Shown here piece after piece: positions 1-7,124 of a stretch of DNA of 12,072 nt. The position numbers and the translations under genes were made by a program. Every line of letters begins with the position of its first letter. Positions within the stretch are counted from its first letter, which is position 1. This stretch comes from Prevotellaceae bacterium (GTDB lineage Bacteria; Bacteroidota; Bacteroidia; Bacteroidales; UBA932), in assembly GCA_031254635.1 (NCBI GenBank), contig JAIRUB010000243.1, positions 1 through 12,072 on the forward strand. The letters are read 5' to 3'. The notes beneath the pieces were generated by a model. The model searched no databases. It saw nothing but the letters and a program-made list of their open reading frames with translations, and was not told where the DNA came from.

Positions 1-545
1 TAAGCGTTGGTACGTTTTGCGCTGCCCATGTCGGGCGCCACTACCGAAAGATTTTCTAAGTTCAAGCTACGGGCGTATGGTAAAAATACACTACTGGCAA
101 AAATGTGGTCAACGGGAAAATCAAAAAATCCCTGAATCTGGTCGGCATGTAAATCCATGGTCATTACTCTATCGCAACCCGCAGCTGCCAAAAGATTGGC
201 TACTAATTTTGCTCCTATAGAAACACGCGGCCGGTCTTTACGATCTTGACGCGCCCAACCGAAATACGGGATTACGGCAATCACCTTATAAGCCGAGGCA
301 CGGCGCGCCGCATCAATCATCAACAAGAGTTCAAATAAATTGTCTACCGGCGGAAAGGTTGATTGAATAATAAATACCGTATTTCCGCGAACACTCTCAT
401 TAAATGCAGGTTGAAATTCTCCATCGCAAAAATCCGTAACCTGTGATAGACCTAATGCTGAGCCCAAAGACTCTGCTATATGTTCAGCTAAATAACGCGA
501 CGAACGTCCTGAAAAGATTTGAAATTTGTGTTGATCGGATAACAT
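1..545 (-). CDS. prs: Ribose-phosphate pyrophosphokinase, N-terminal part (gene continues past the left edge)
   Basis: Makes PRPP from ribose 5-phosphate and ATP, the precursor for purine, pyrimidine, NAD, His and Trp synthesis; cytosolic. Reading the minus strand from the ATG at 545-543 gives 181 uninterrupted codons to the window edge. Family landmarks are in order: FSGR near residue 11, DGEF at 41-44, ESVRG at 50-54, the ATP-contacting segment PYFGWARQDRK at 93-103, and TMDLHADQIQGFF at 129-141 with the metal/catalytic-region His133. The last visible stretch, PDMGSAKR (171-178), is the conserved strand before the C-terminal half. Class I enzymes are about 310-320 residues, so roughly 130 residues, including the PRPP-binding loop, lie outside the window. 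It is 68 bp downstream of ysxC on the same strand and has its own promoter-like boxes. The identification is firm; integrity of the missing part cannot be judged. Confidence 0.96.
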   Translation of the reverse strand, partial: MLSDQHKFQIFSGRSSRYLAEHIAESLGSALGLSQVTDFCDGEFQPAFNESVRGNTVFIIQSTFPPVDNLFELLLMIDAARRASAYKVIAVIPYFGWARQDRKDRPRVSIGAKLVANLLAAAGCDRVMTMDLHADQIQGFFDFPVDHIFASSVFLPYARSLNLENLSVVAPDMGSAKRTNA

Positions 546-559
546 GCCAATTTTTTGTA

Positions 560-619
560 CAAAGGTAATATTTTTACATTTTACCGACAAATATACTTTT
601 TAACAAGTTTTTATTACAA
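560..619 (-). promoter_or_regulatory. Two overlapping Bacteroidetes-type promoter candidates for prs
   Basis: On the minus strand, TATATTTG (595-588) fits the TAnnTTTG -7 consensus, with a TTG at 619-617, 21 bases upstream. A second box, TACCTTTG (567-560), has a TTTG at 591-588, 20 bases upstream. The TTTG of the first -7 box therefore serves as the -33 box of the second. The inferred starts are about 36 and about 8 nt before the prs ATG. The match to consensus is seen directly; promoter function is inferred. Confidence 0.5.
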
Positions 620-1210
620 GCTATCCATCACGTTTTCAAGATACTTTAGCAATTCTTCTCGTCCTTGTCCTGTTTCGGAAGAAGTAATAAAAACAGAAGG
701 CAGTTCTTCCCAACTTTCGAGTAAAACTTTTTTGTAATGCGCTACATTCGATGCTAAATTACCGGCGCCTAACTTATCGGCTTTGGTAAACACTAATGCA
801 AAGGGGATGCCGTCTTCGCCCAATTTGTTAATAAATTCCAAATCTATAACCTGAGGTTCCAAACGCACATCTATCAACACAAACAAGAGCGTAAACTGTT
901 CTCGATGAGAAATATAATCGGTTATAAGATTAGAAAATGTACAGCGGGAAACCTTAGATGCCTTGGCGTAACCGTAGCCCGGCAAATCAACTAAATACCA
1001 ATTATTGTTAATAATAAAATGATTAACCAACTGCGTTTTCCCGGGAGTAGCCGAAGTTTTTGCCAGGCTGCCATGACCGGTAAGCCGATTAATCAGCGAC
1101 GATTTACCAACATTGGAGCGACCAATAAAGGCAAACTCCGGCAAGCGTTTCTTCGGACATTGCTCTATCTTAGCACTACTGCAAACAAAAGATACGGATT
1201 TAATTATCAT
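614..1210 (-). CDS. ysxC: Ribosome biogenesis GTP-binding protein YsxC/EngB
   Basis: A 198-residue GTPase of the TrmE-Era-EngA-EngB-Septin superfamily; in studied bacteria it acts in late assembly of the large ribosomal subunit in the cytosol. All G motifs are visible: G1 GRSNVGKSS at residues 30-38, G2 Thr in ATPGKT at 54-59, G3 DLPGYGYA at 75-82 (the DLPGYGYA form is characteristic of EngB), G4 TKAD at 142-145, and G5 SSE at 177-179. Length is normal for the family (about 195-210) and there is no extra domain. The start at 1210 leaves the usual short N-terminus before the P-loop. It lies 77 bp downstream of the lipid kinase and 68 bp upstream of prs, all on one strand. A promoter-like box lies just upstream, so it need not depend on the lipid-kinase transcript. 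Confidence 0.96.
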   Translation of the reverse strand: MIIKSVSFVCSSAKIEQCPKKRLPEFAFIGRSNVGKSSLINRLTGHGSLAKTSATPGKTQLVNHFIINNNWYLVDLPGYGYAKASKVSRCTFSNLITDYISHREQFTLLFVLIDVRLEPQVIDLEFINKLGEDGIPFALVFTKADKLGAGNLASNVAHYKKVLLESWEELPSVFITSSETGQGREELLKYLENVMDSL

Positions 1211-1230
1211 TTTGCAGATTTTACAAACTA

Positions 1231-1263
1231 CAAAGATAGAAAAAATAACTGATAATCCCCCAA
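1231..1263 (-). promoter_or_regulatory. Bacteroidetes-type promoter candidate for ysxC
   Basis: On the minus strand TATCTTTG (1238-1231) matches the -7 consensus TAnnTTTG. A TTG lies at 1263-1261, 22 bases upstream, as a -33 element. The -7 box ends 20 bases before the ysxC ATG, implying a very short leader. No Shine-Dalgarno sequence is seen. The stretch to its right (about 1264-1290) is AT-rich with repeated TTCATTATT/ATTCATTG-like words. Confidence 0.45.
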
Positions 1264-1287
1264 TAATTCTTCATTATTCATTGTTCA

Positions 1288-2235
1288 TTATAGTTTTCTG
1301 CTCACTACCACTTTTATTGATTTTGGCACTAATTCGAAGGTAAAAGTTGAATAGCCCAAGGCTTCTCCGTCAATTTCTATAGGACTTTCGGGCCAGGTTT
1401 CAATGGTAATGTTTTTACCCTGAGCAGCCAATACTTTGGAATAACTGTAGAGGTTTCCATTGTACAATTTGCGAAAATGACGCAAAACACTGAATTTATT
1501 AACTCGTTTGATGACGGTGATATCAAGCAGTCCGTCGTCAATCACGGCGTTGGGCATCTGGTTCATGCCGCCGCCATTGTATTTGCCTACGCCTACCGTA
1601 GCGCTGAATACCGCACCGTCGTAAAAAATATTTCTGTCGATAATAACTTTGAAACGTTTGGAACGGTAGGTAAATAATTCTTTGATTGTACTATTGATAT
1701 ATAAGCGTTTGCCCAATCGCCCCTCGTCTTTTAGCCGGTTAAAGCGGCGGTTAACCATAGCATCGAAGCCCATTCCCGCCACGTTAACCATATAGCGTTG
1801 GTGTTTAATCAAGGTTTCATGATAACTGATTAGCCCTACATCTTGTAAAATAGTATGCTCGGCTACTAACGACAATACTGCATCTGAATAAGTTTTGGGA
1901 ATTCCGTACATACGCATCCAGTCGTTGCCTGTTCCGGCAGGAATTACCGCAAAGGAAATATCAGCAGTAGGAACTTGTTGTTGAATGAAAATGCCGTTGA
2001 CTACTTCATTAACAGTACCATCGCCGCCAATGGCTACAATCTTCCGATAGCCGTCATTAACAGCTTTAACTGTTAACTCTACAGCATGGTACTTATGTTC
2101 CGTGAATACACAGGTAAAATCTAATCCGTTGTGGTTCATTTGATTGGATATTATCGGCCAGTCTTTAAGGCCGCGGCCTATACCGGCTTTCGGATTTACA
2201 ATAACCATCCATCCGTTCTTTACTACTTTATCCAT
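1288..2235 (-). CDS. Diacylglycerol/lipid kinase family protein (YegS/DgkB-like)
   Basis: A 315-residue protein of the diacylglycerol-kinase catalytic-domain family, which phosphorylates lipid hydroxyl groups with ATP at the inner face of the membrane; the exact lipid substrate cannot be told from sequence. Seen: the N-terminal strand IVNPKAG at 12-18, the nucleotide-binding GGDGT at 70-74 followed by NEVVNG, PAGTGND at 99-105, and the C-terminal IDGE region at 288-291 that closes the active site in this family. Length matches soluble YegS/DgkB-type kinases, and no membrane segment is evident. The first ATG (2235) is chosen. An in-frame Met at residue 10 (codon ending at 2206) would leave almost no sequence before the first strand, but cannot be excluded. 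It is divergent from parA across a 92-bp gap and heads a same-strand run with ysxC and prs. It may supply phosphatidic acid for membrane lipid turnover (inference). Confidence 0.9.
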   Translation of the reverse strand: MDKVVKNGWMVIVNPKAGIGRGLKDWPIISNQMNHNGLDFTCVFTEHKYHAVELTVKAVNDGYRKIVAIGGDGTVNEVVNGIFIQQQVPTADISFAVIPAGTGNDWMRMYGIPKTYSDAVLSLVAEHTILQDVGLISYHETLIKHQRYMVNVAGMGFDAMVNRRFNRLKDEGRLGKRLYINSTIKELFTYRSKRFKVIIDRNIFYDGAVFSATVGVGKYNGGGMNQMPNAVIDDGLLDITVIKRVNKFSVLRHFRKLYNGNLYSYSKVLAAQGKNITIETWPESPIEIDGEALGYSTFTFELVPKSIKVVVSRKL

Positions 2236-2253
2236 CTGACATAATATTTATTA

Positions 2254-2261
2254 CAAAAATA
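2254..2261 (-). promoter_or_regulatory. Candidate -7 box for the lipid kinase gene
   Basis: The minus strand reads TATTTTTG, a match to TAnnTTTG, ending 18 bases before the ATG at 2235. No clear TTTG lies 19-23 bases further upstream, so support is weaker than for the ysxC and prs promoters. It lies in the 92-bp divergent region shared with parA. Confidence 0.3.
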
Positions 2262-2292
2262 GACAAATTTTCTTTATTTCGGATAAATTTCT

Positions 2293-2300
2293 TAAATTTG
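2293..2300 (+). promoter_or_regulatory. Candidate -7 box for the parA operon
   Basis: The plus strand reads TAAATTTG, matching TAnnTTTG, ending 27 bases before the parA ATG at 2328. No good -33 TTTG is present at the expected distance; only T-rich sequence is found there. It would drive parA, parB, the DUF5683 gene and the lytic transglycosylase, since no comparable gap occurs before 6463. Confidence 0.35.
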
Positions 2301-2327
2301 CAGGTTGTATCTCTTAAAAAGACTGAT

Positions 2328-3110
2328 ATGGGAAAAATAATTGCAATTGCCAATCAAAAGGGTGGCGTAGGTAAAACGACAACGGCTATTAATTTGGCTG
2401 CCTGTTTAGCGGTGTTAGAGAAAAAAGTGTTGTTGGTAGATGCTGACCCGCAGGCCAATGCTACTTCCGGCTTGGGTTTCGACGTTAACAATTTGCAGGG
2501 TAATACCGTATATGAATGCCTGATTGATCAGGCAGACATTGCCGACGCCATGCTTACCACCGAAATAAAAGACTTGCATTTATTGCCCTCCCATATCGAC
2601 TTGGTTGGGGCTGAGATAGAGATGCTTCAACTTACTGATAGAGAACAAGTATTAAAATCTGCCCTCTCGAAAATTGTTGATAAATACGACTATATCTTTA
2701 TTGACTGCTCACCTTCTTTAGGATTAATTACAGTCAATGCGCTTACGGCTGCCGACTCAGTAATTATCCCTGTGCAATGCGAATTTTATGCCTTGGAAGG
2801 ATTGGGTAAATTATTGAATACCATCAAAATAGTGCAAACCCGTTTAAATCCTGCTTTAGCCATAGAGGGCTTCCTGTTAACCATGTACGATGCCCGTTTA
2901 CGTTTAGCTAATCAGGTGGTGGAAGAAGTTCGCCGCCATTTCCCCGAAATGGTATTCCAAACTATTATTCAGCGGAATGTGAAATTGAGCGAATCGCCCT
3001 CTTTCGGTAAACCGGTAATTCTTTATGATGCCGCTTCGGCAGGCTCGAATCATTACCTGAACTTGGCCAAGGAAGTATTGCAAAAAAATGAGATGAATAC
3101 ACAAGCCTAA
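2328..3110 (+). CDS. parA: Chromosome-partitioning ATPase ParA (Soj family)
   Basis: A 260-residue ParA/MinD-superfamily ATPase. ATP-bound dimers coat the nucleoid and interact with ParB-parS complexes to separate replicated origins. Seen: deviant Walker A KGGVGKTT at 11-18 with its signature first lysine, the A' motif DADPQAN at 38-44, and Walker B IFIDCSP at 123-129. Length is that of short chromosomal Soj/ParA proteins without the N-terminal helix-turn-helix found in many plasmid ParAs. The ATG at 2328 is preferred because it starts just before the first beta strand, as in homologues. An in-frame TTG at 2298 would add ten residues but overlaps the likely -7 box. parB follows after 11 bp, and no Shine-Dalgarno is seen. 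Pairing with parB and chromosomal housekeeping neighbours favours a chromosomal system over a plasmid one. Confidence 0.96.
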   Translation: MGKIIAIANQKGGVGKTTTAINLAACLAVLEKKVLLVDADPQANATSGLGFDVNNLQGNTVYECLIDQADIADAMLTTEIKDLHLLPSHIDLVGAEIEMLQLTDREQVLKSALSKIVDKYDYIFIDCSPSLGLITVNALTAADSVIIPVQCEFYALEGLGKLLNTIKIVQTRLNPALAIEGFLLTMYDARLRLANQVVEEVRRHFPEMVFQTIIQRNVKLSESPSFGKPVILYDAASAGSNHYLNLAKEVLQKNEMNTQA

Positions 3111-3121
3111 ATTTTAATAAG

Positions 3122-4036
3122 ATGACGAAGAAACCTGTATTGGGACGCGGGCTTGGGGCCATGTTGACAGACGCCGATGTGGTGAATCCTCCCCGGCAGA
3201 AAGTCGAACGTCCGACAGTTACGGCAAAGAAGGATGAGAGCGTTAGTGAAATCAAGATTACCGACATTGAAACAAATCTTTCTCAACCCCGTATGCATTT
3301 TGATGAAGAAGCTTTAAAAGAGCTTGCGGAATCTATTAAAACCGTTGGATTGATACAGCCGGTTACGGTTCGGGAAACAGAACAGGGGCGTTACCAAATT
3401 ATCAGCGGCGAGCGGCGGTATCGTGCAGTTAAAATGGCCGGTCTGACAACTATTCCGGTATATATTCGTGAAGCCGACGATAAGGAACTGTTGGAAATGG
3501 CCCTTGTCGAAAATATACAACGCGAAGATCTTGATGCTATCGAAATAGCGATTAGTTTTCAACGATTAATTGATGAATGTTCGCTTACACAGGAGTCGTT
3601 GAGCGAGCGTGTAGGAAAGAAACGCGCTACCGTAGCGAACTATCTTCGCCTGCTTCGTTTGCCCGCCGAAATACAATTATTTATCCGCGAACGCAAACTC
3701 TCTATGGGACACGCCCGCGCTATTGTAGGGCTTGATGGTGAAAAACAGCAATTGAAAATTGCCAGGAAAACCATTGATGAAGAACTTTCCGTACGTCAGG
3801 TTGAAGAGCTCATTAAAAAGAGCCTGCGCCCTATTGCTGAAAAGCAGGCACCGGCAACCGAAGAAGAGCTTCCCGATGATTATTTCCGCCTGATTGAACT
3901 CTTAGGGCCGTACTTCAATAATAATATCAATATTAAACGTAGCGAAAAAGGTGATGGAAGAATCATCATTCACTTTGCCAACGATGAAGAAGTACGTCGT
4001 TTTATGCAAAAACTTAATGAAAATACGCAGACTTAA
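3122..4036 (+). CDS. parB: Chromosome-partitioning protein ParB (Spo0J family)
   Basis: A 304-residue ParB that loads at parS sites as a CTP-dependent clamp and spreads along origin-proximal DNA, stimulating ParA. In order: N-terminal ParA-contacting box LGRGLGAML (7-15), a variable basic linker, the ParB/sulfiredoxin-like nuclease-fold domain (about 42-135) containing the CTP-binding GERRYR at 96-101 and ENIQREDL at 129-136, a helix-turn-helix region around 155-179 (TQESLSERVGKKRATVANYL), and a C-terminal dimerisation region rich in charged residues. Length is normal. The start ATG sits 11 bp after the parA stop. The 3' end may overlap the next gene by 20 bases, depending on that gene's start. 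I found no full parS consensus in the window. Confidence 0.96.
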   Translation: MTKKPVLGRGLGAMLTDADVVNPPRQKVERPTVTAKKDESVSEIKITDIETNLSQPRMHFDEEALKELAESIKTVGLIQPVTVRETEQGRYQIISGERRYRAVKMAGLTTIPVYIREADDKELLEMALVENIQREDLDAIEIAISFQRLIDECSLTQESLSERVGKKRATVANYLRLLRLPAEIQLFIRERKLSMGHARAIVGLDGEKQQLKIARKTIDEELSVRQVEELIKKSLRPIAEKQAPATEEELPDDYFRLIELLGPYFNNNINIKRSEKGDGRIIIHFANDEEVRRFMQKLNENTQT

Positions 4037-4910
4037 TTTTACAGTGAAAAAATATTGTCTGCTCATACTACTTCTCTTATCAGGATTTTGCACACAGGCA
4101 CAAATGCGTACAGGGGTTGCGCCGATAGGAGCAAGGCCCTTGGGTAAAAATTTTTGGCATGGCCTCACCGGCCGCGATTCTTTGGGAGTTACACGTGTGT
4201 GGGTTGGCTCACTCATAGTGCCGGGTTATGCACAAATATATAACCGCGATTATTGGAAATTGCCCATTTTATATGGCGGTATTGGTGGATTGCTGTATGC
4301 CGGTTATCGTAATAATATGAATTATCTTGATACGAAGGATGATGTTTTCGAGCGTAACCGGAACCTTTGCTACATAGGGGCTGGGCTATTATACTGGGGC
4401 AGTATGCTTGATGGACTGGTTTCTTATAAAACACCGAAAAGATATTTACCGCAACGGGCAACCATCTATTCAACCTTATTGCCCGGATTGGGACAGTTCA
4501 ACAATGAACATTATTGGAAAATTCCCATAGTATATTTAGGTATTGCCTTTGGCGTGTATTTAATCGATTATAATAATATGCAATATCAGCGTTTTAGGGA
4601 GGCATATAAAATCAAGACTGCCGACCCACCTGTAGAAAGCGACAATTTCCTTGCCACCCGTTATTCATCGGAAACATTAAAATATTACCGCGATAGCTAT
4701 CGCCGCGATCGTGATTATGCCTGGCTTTATTTAGGTGTTTTTTATATGTTAAATATAATTGATGCCAATGTGTTTTCCCACTTGAAAGAATTTGACATAA
4801 GCGATAATCTGAGTATACATCTACGTCCTACGATTATGTATGACGATATGCTCGCTATGAGAAACCAATTGCCGGCTTTCGGGATGATATTAAATTTGAA
4901 TTTTAAGTAA
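4017..4910 (+). CDS. DUF5683 domain envelope protein with N-terminal signal sequence
   Basis: A protein of unknown function of the DUF5683 type, about 288-297 residues. A hydrophobic segment near the N-terminus (KKYCLLILLLLSGFCTQAQ) looks like a signal peptide. It is followed by two copies of a motif: VPGYAQIYNRDYWKLPILYGG, and about 90 residues on LPGLGQFNNEHYWKIPIVYLG. Each is followed by a hydrophobic stretch that could be membrane-embedded. The duplicated PG-x-x-Q-x-x-N-x-x-YWK-x-PI-x-Y pattern is the family hallmark. Two starts are plausible: ATG 4017, overlapping parB by 20 bases, and GTG 4044, 7 bases after the parB stop, placing two lysines directly before the hydrophobic core. An ATG at 3951 is unlikely because it lies deep inside parB. 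The gene sits between parB and a lytic transglycosylase with short gaps, suggesting an envelope role expressed with segregation genes. No biochemical function can be assigned. Confidence 0.85.
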   Translation: MKIRRLNFTVKKYCLLILLLLSGFCTQAQMRTGVAPIGARPLGKNFWHGLTGRDSLGVTRVWVGSLIVPGYAQIYNRDYWKLPILYGGIGGLLYAGYRNNMNYLDTKDDVFERNRNLCYIGAGLLYWGSMLDGLVSYKTPKRYLPQRATIYSTLLPGLGQFNNEHYWKIPIVYLGIAFGVYLIDYNNMQYQRFREAYKIKTADPPVESDNFLATRYSSETLKYYRDSYRRDRDYAWLYLGVFYMLNIIDANVFSHLKEFDISDNLSIHLRPTIMYDDMLAMRNQLPAFGMILNLNFK

Positions 4911-4930
4911 CAACCAATATTTTTAATATT

Positions 4931-6463
4931 ATGAGACAGTTTTTTTTGTTCTGTGTTTTTGCATTTTTTCTTGTAACCTCGCTCTTTGCACAAAACAGTA
5001 ATAAATTATCGGAAGACACAACAATTATTGCCGGCAAAATAGCGATTATTGACGGAGATGAAATTTTGGCCATAGATGAGGAAAACAATATTGACAGTTT
5101 ACTTTCTGTTTGGTATATACAACGTGCCCTGCTGGACACCTCTATTTTTGCACAAATCGGAAACTATGATTTACCTATGGCCGACTTGCCCGATGAAGTA
5201 TATATTAATCGCCTCAAAGCCCTGCCTTGTATTATTGATTTACCGTATAACCACGTAGTGCGTAATCAGATTGTTTACTATACTCAAAAGATGAAAGAAA
5301 AGGCAGAGATGATATTAGGCCTTGCAGAATTTTATTTCCCGATGATTGAAGAGATTTTAGACCTTTACGATATGCCGTTAGAATTGCGTAACATGGCAGT
5401 GATTGAATCGGCGCTTAATCCTCGCGCAGTGTCGAGGGCTAAGGCTAAAGGCCTGTGGCAGTTTATGTATGGTACAGCCAAATTATATAATCTTACCATG
5501 AATTCTTTTGTTGAAGAACGCTTTGACCCGGTTGCCTCAACACATGCAGCCGCCCGTCACATGAGGGATTTGTATAATATCTTCGGCGATTGGAGTTTGG
5601 CGATTGCAGCGTATAACTGTGGAGCAGGTAATGTGAACAAAGCTATTAAACGCTCCGGTGGTAAGCGCGACTATTGGGATATTTACCCCTACCTACCCAG
5701 AGAAACCCGCGGCTATGTTCCGGCCTTTGCGGCGGCAAATTATTTATTGTCTTACTATAAAGAACACGGACTAGTTCCTAAACAATTAGACCTGCCTCCG
5801 CATATCGATACTTTTATGGTCAATAAACCCTTGCATTTCGAACAAGTTTCGGAAATGATAGGTATTCCGGTGGATGAGTTGCGCAAACATAATCCGCAAT
5901 ATGTATATGATATTATTCCGGGTAACGAACGCCCTTATATTTTGCGTATTCCCCACGAATATACTTCCGCCTTTGCGGAAAATGAGCGGGAAATATATGT
6001 ATACAAAGATAGTGTTTACTTCAATCCAAATATCATTAAACAGATTGCGGGACGTGGCTCTGCAACTCCTGCTTCCGGCGCTCAGATTATTCATAGGGTG
6101 AAAAGCGGCGAAACCTTATCAACTATTGCCAATCGATATGGCGTAAAGATAAATGATCTGAAATACTGGAATGGTATAAACGGGACCACTATACGTGCAG
6201 GACAAAAGTTAGTAGTGTATGGTAAATCTGCTGCTCCAAAGCCTGCTGTTACTATTACCACTACTACAGCCTCTGCCGGAAAAACTACTACAACAACAAA
6301 GCCAACTTCCGGGAAGGCTATTGTGCATACCGTGAAGAAAGGGGAAACCTTGTGGAACATTTCACAAAAGTATGATGACGTTACTTTTTACGAAATCCTG
6401 AAGTTAAATGGTTTTAGCGAGAAGCAAAAAATATTCCCCGGTGATAAGATTAGGATTAAGTAA
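4931..6463 (+). CDS. Secreted lytic transglycosylase with two LysM domains (MltD-like)
   Basis: A 510-residue peptidoglycan-cleaving enzyme that cuts the MurNAc-GlcNAc bond with anhydro-sugar formation, probably in the periplasm. Signal peptide: residues 1-20 (MRQFFLFCVFAFFLVTSLFA). An N-terminal domain (about 50-130) precedes the SLT catalytic domain (about 135-250), with the catalytic Glu159 in AVIESALNP, GLWQFM at 174-179, and AAYNCGAGN at 226-234. LysM 1 spans about 386-430 (VKSGETLSTIANRYGV start). A Thr-rich linker (431-463) leads to LysM 2 (464-510), ending the protein. No lipobox Cys follows the signal peptide, unlike E. coli MltD. DTT (29-31), DSL (55-57) and a later DSV fit the Bacteroidetes O-glycosylation motif D-S/T-(A/I/L/M/T/V); use of these sites is unproven. 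It lies 20 bp after the DUF5683 gene and is probably the last gene of the par operon. Confidence 0.93.
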   Translation: MRQFFLFCVFAFFLVTSLFAQNSNKLSEDTTIIAGKIAIIDGDEILAIDEENNIDSLLSVWYIQRALLDTSIFAQIGNYDLPMADLPDEVYINRLKALPCIIDLPYNHVVRNQIVYYTQKMKEKAEMILGLAEFYFPMIEEILDLYDMPLELRNMAVIESALNPRAVSRAKAKGLWQFMYGTAKLYNLTMNSFVEERFDPVASTHAAARHMRDLYNIFGDWSLAIAAYNCGAGNVNKAIKRSGGKRDYWDIYPYLPRETRGYVPAFAAANYLLSYYKEHGLVPKQLDLPPHIDTFMVNKPLHFEQVSEMIGIPVDELRKHNPQYVYDIIPGNERPYILRIPHEYTSAFAENEREIYVYKDSVYFNPNIIKQIAGRGSATPASGAQIIHRVKSGETLSTIANRYGVKINDLKYWNGINGTTIRAGQKLVVYGKSAAPKPAVTITTTTASAGKTTTTTKPTSGKAIVHTVKKGETLWNISQKYDDVTFYEILKLNGFSEKQKIFPGDKIRIK

Positions 6464-6467
6464 CTGT

Positions 6468-6838
6468 TTAAATTTTAAATTCAAAAAATTTTATTGAGAG
6501 CCACATAATAAAAGCCAAGAATATCATCGCAATACTGGAAGATACGGTGTATTCATAATCTTTAGCCAAAAGTATTGAAAATAAATATCGCGAACCCAAT
6601 ATTCAGGAAGCCTGTCGTCGCCAAGATTGTACAAATGTTTTAACATCAAACAGCCAACCATTGTCCGTATGGAACTCTTGGCACTCCCTTGTCTGAGTAA
6701 TATGGCTTAAACTCATCCTCAAAGTACTGCCAGTCTATAAGTCTTAGACAACAATGCCAACTCGTGCTTGTGATCAATCAAATCTTCCAAACAGGTGCGA
6801 AATAGTTCGCGATGGTTTTCAGGTAATTTTCCTAACAT
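6468..6838 (-). pseudogene. Decayed, internally deleted IS5-family-like transposase
   Basis: The minus strand from ATG 6838-6836 encodes a recognisable transposase N-terminus, MLGKLPENHRELF, then HELALLSK. A one-base insertion near 6739 breaks the frame. The next frame reads IDWQYFEDEFKPYYS until a one-base deletion near 6669 restores the first frame, giving TMVGCLMLKHLYNLGD and PEYWVRDIYFQYF. Immediately afterwards another frame continues as LAKDYEYTVSSSIAMIFLA to a TAA at 6470-6468. That segment looks like the C-terminal end of the same family, where full proteins exceed 400 residues. About 90 N-terminal and 33 C-terminal codons therefore survive, and the catalytic DDE centre is gone. It lies in the convergent gap and disrupts no gene. 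Terminal inverted repeats and a target duplication were not identified. Family assignment rests on recognised motifs, not a search. Confidence 0.72.
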
Positions 6839-7056
6839 AATTTGCCACTTTTTATATCGCAAAGGGCGAGCGGGTTGTTATAAGGAACAAAGCCAACAAA
6901 TACATCAATACGTTTAACGAAATTAGTAACTTTTTTTCTCATACTATTCAAAGCATTACCTCTGATATGGTGAAATCAATATGCAGCTACAGCTACCTTG
7001 CTTTAAATTCTTTCTGGTCTAATCAAAACATCATTTTCGTGTAAACTGACAGCAAG
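6839..7056 (-). other. Gene-free stretch, possibly further mobile-element debris
   Basis: No intact gene is seen. On the minus strand one frame reads DVLIRPERI, stop, KVAVAAY, stop, then HHIRGNALNSMRKKVTNFVK and RIDVFVGFVPYNNPLALCDI. It ends at a stop that overlaps the transposase remnant start. The protein-like composition broken by two stops suggests a decayed coding sequence, but I do not recognise the family. It could be a second insertion-sequence fragment or chance. Confidence 0.3.
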
Positions 7057-7098
7057 GAAAAAACAAAACGAGGCTGCTCTTTTGGAACAGCCCCGTTT
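7057..7098 (-). terminator. Intrinsic terminator of the glycogen operon
   Basis: Read on the minus strand, AAACGGGGCTG (7098-7088) pairs with CAGCCTCGTTT (7076-7066). It is an 11-bp stem with one G-U pair, extendable inwards by three further pairs to a small CAAAA loop. A TGTTTTTT tract follows (7065-7058). It begins 27 bases after the GH57 stop codon. The plus strand has no U-tract after the hairpin, so it should act only on the minus-strand operon. Confidence 0.85.
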
Positions 7099-7124
7099 AA
7101 AAAGTAACCCGCTAAAATTAATTA

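Noticed and set aside
1262..1292. TTCATTATT/ATTCATTG word repeats between the lipid kinase and ysxC
   Set aside because: They are short, irregular and low-complexity. No copy number or spacing pattern suggests a functional repeat.
2298..2327. TTG start extending ParA by ten residues
   Set aside because: The TTG is inside the likely -7 box TAAATTTG, and the ATG at 2328 gives the normal N-terminus just before the first strand and Walker A motif.
3951..4016. Upstream ATG for the DUF5683 gene
   Set aside because: It lies well inside parB and would bury the signal peptide behind about 30 unrelated residues.
4187..4202. A parS-like sequence, AGTTACACGTGTGTGG, close to parB
   Set aside because: The left half GTTnCACGTG fits the parS consensus, but four of five bases in the right half do not. 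It is also explained by the coding sequence of the DUF5683 gene. Only ParB binding data or conservation against codon expectation would revive it.
6464..6500. Possible terminator after the lytic transglycosylase
   Set aside because: The sequence is AT-only with overlapping AATTTTAAATT words. No stable GC-containing stem with a following T-tract is seen.
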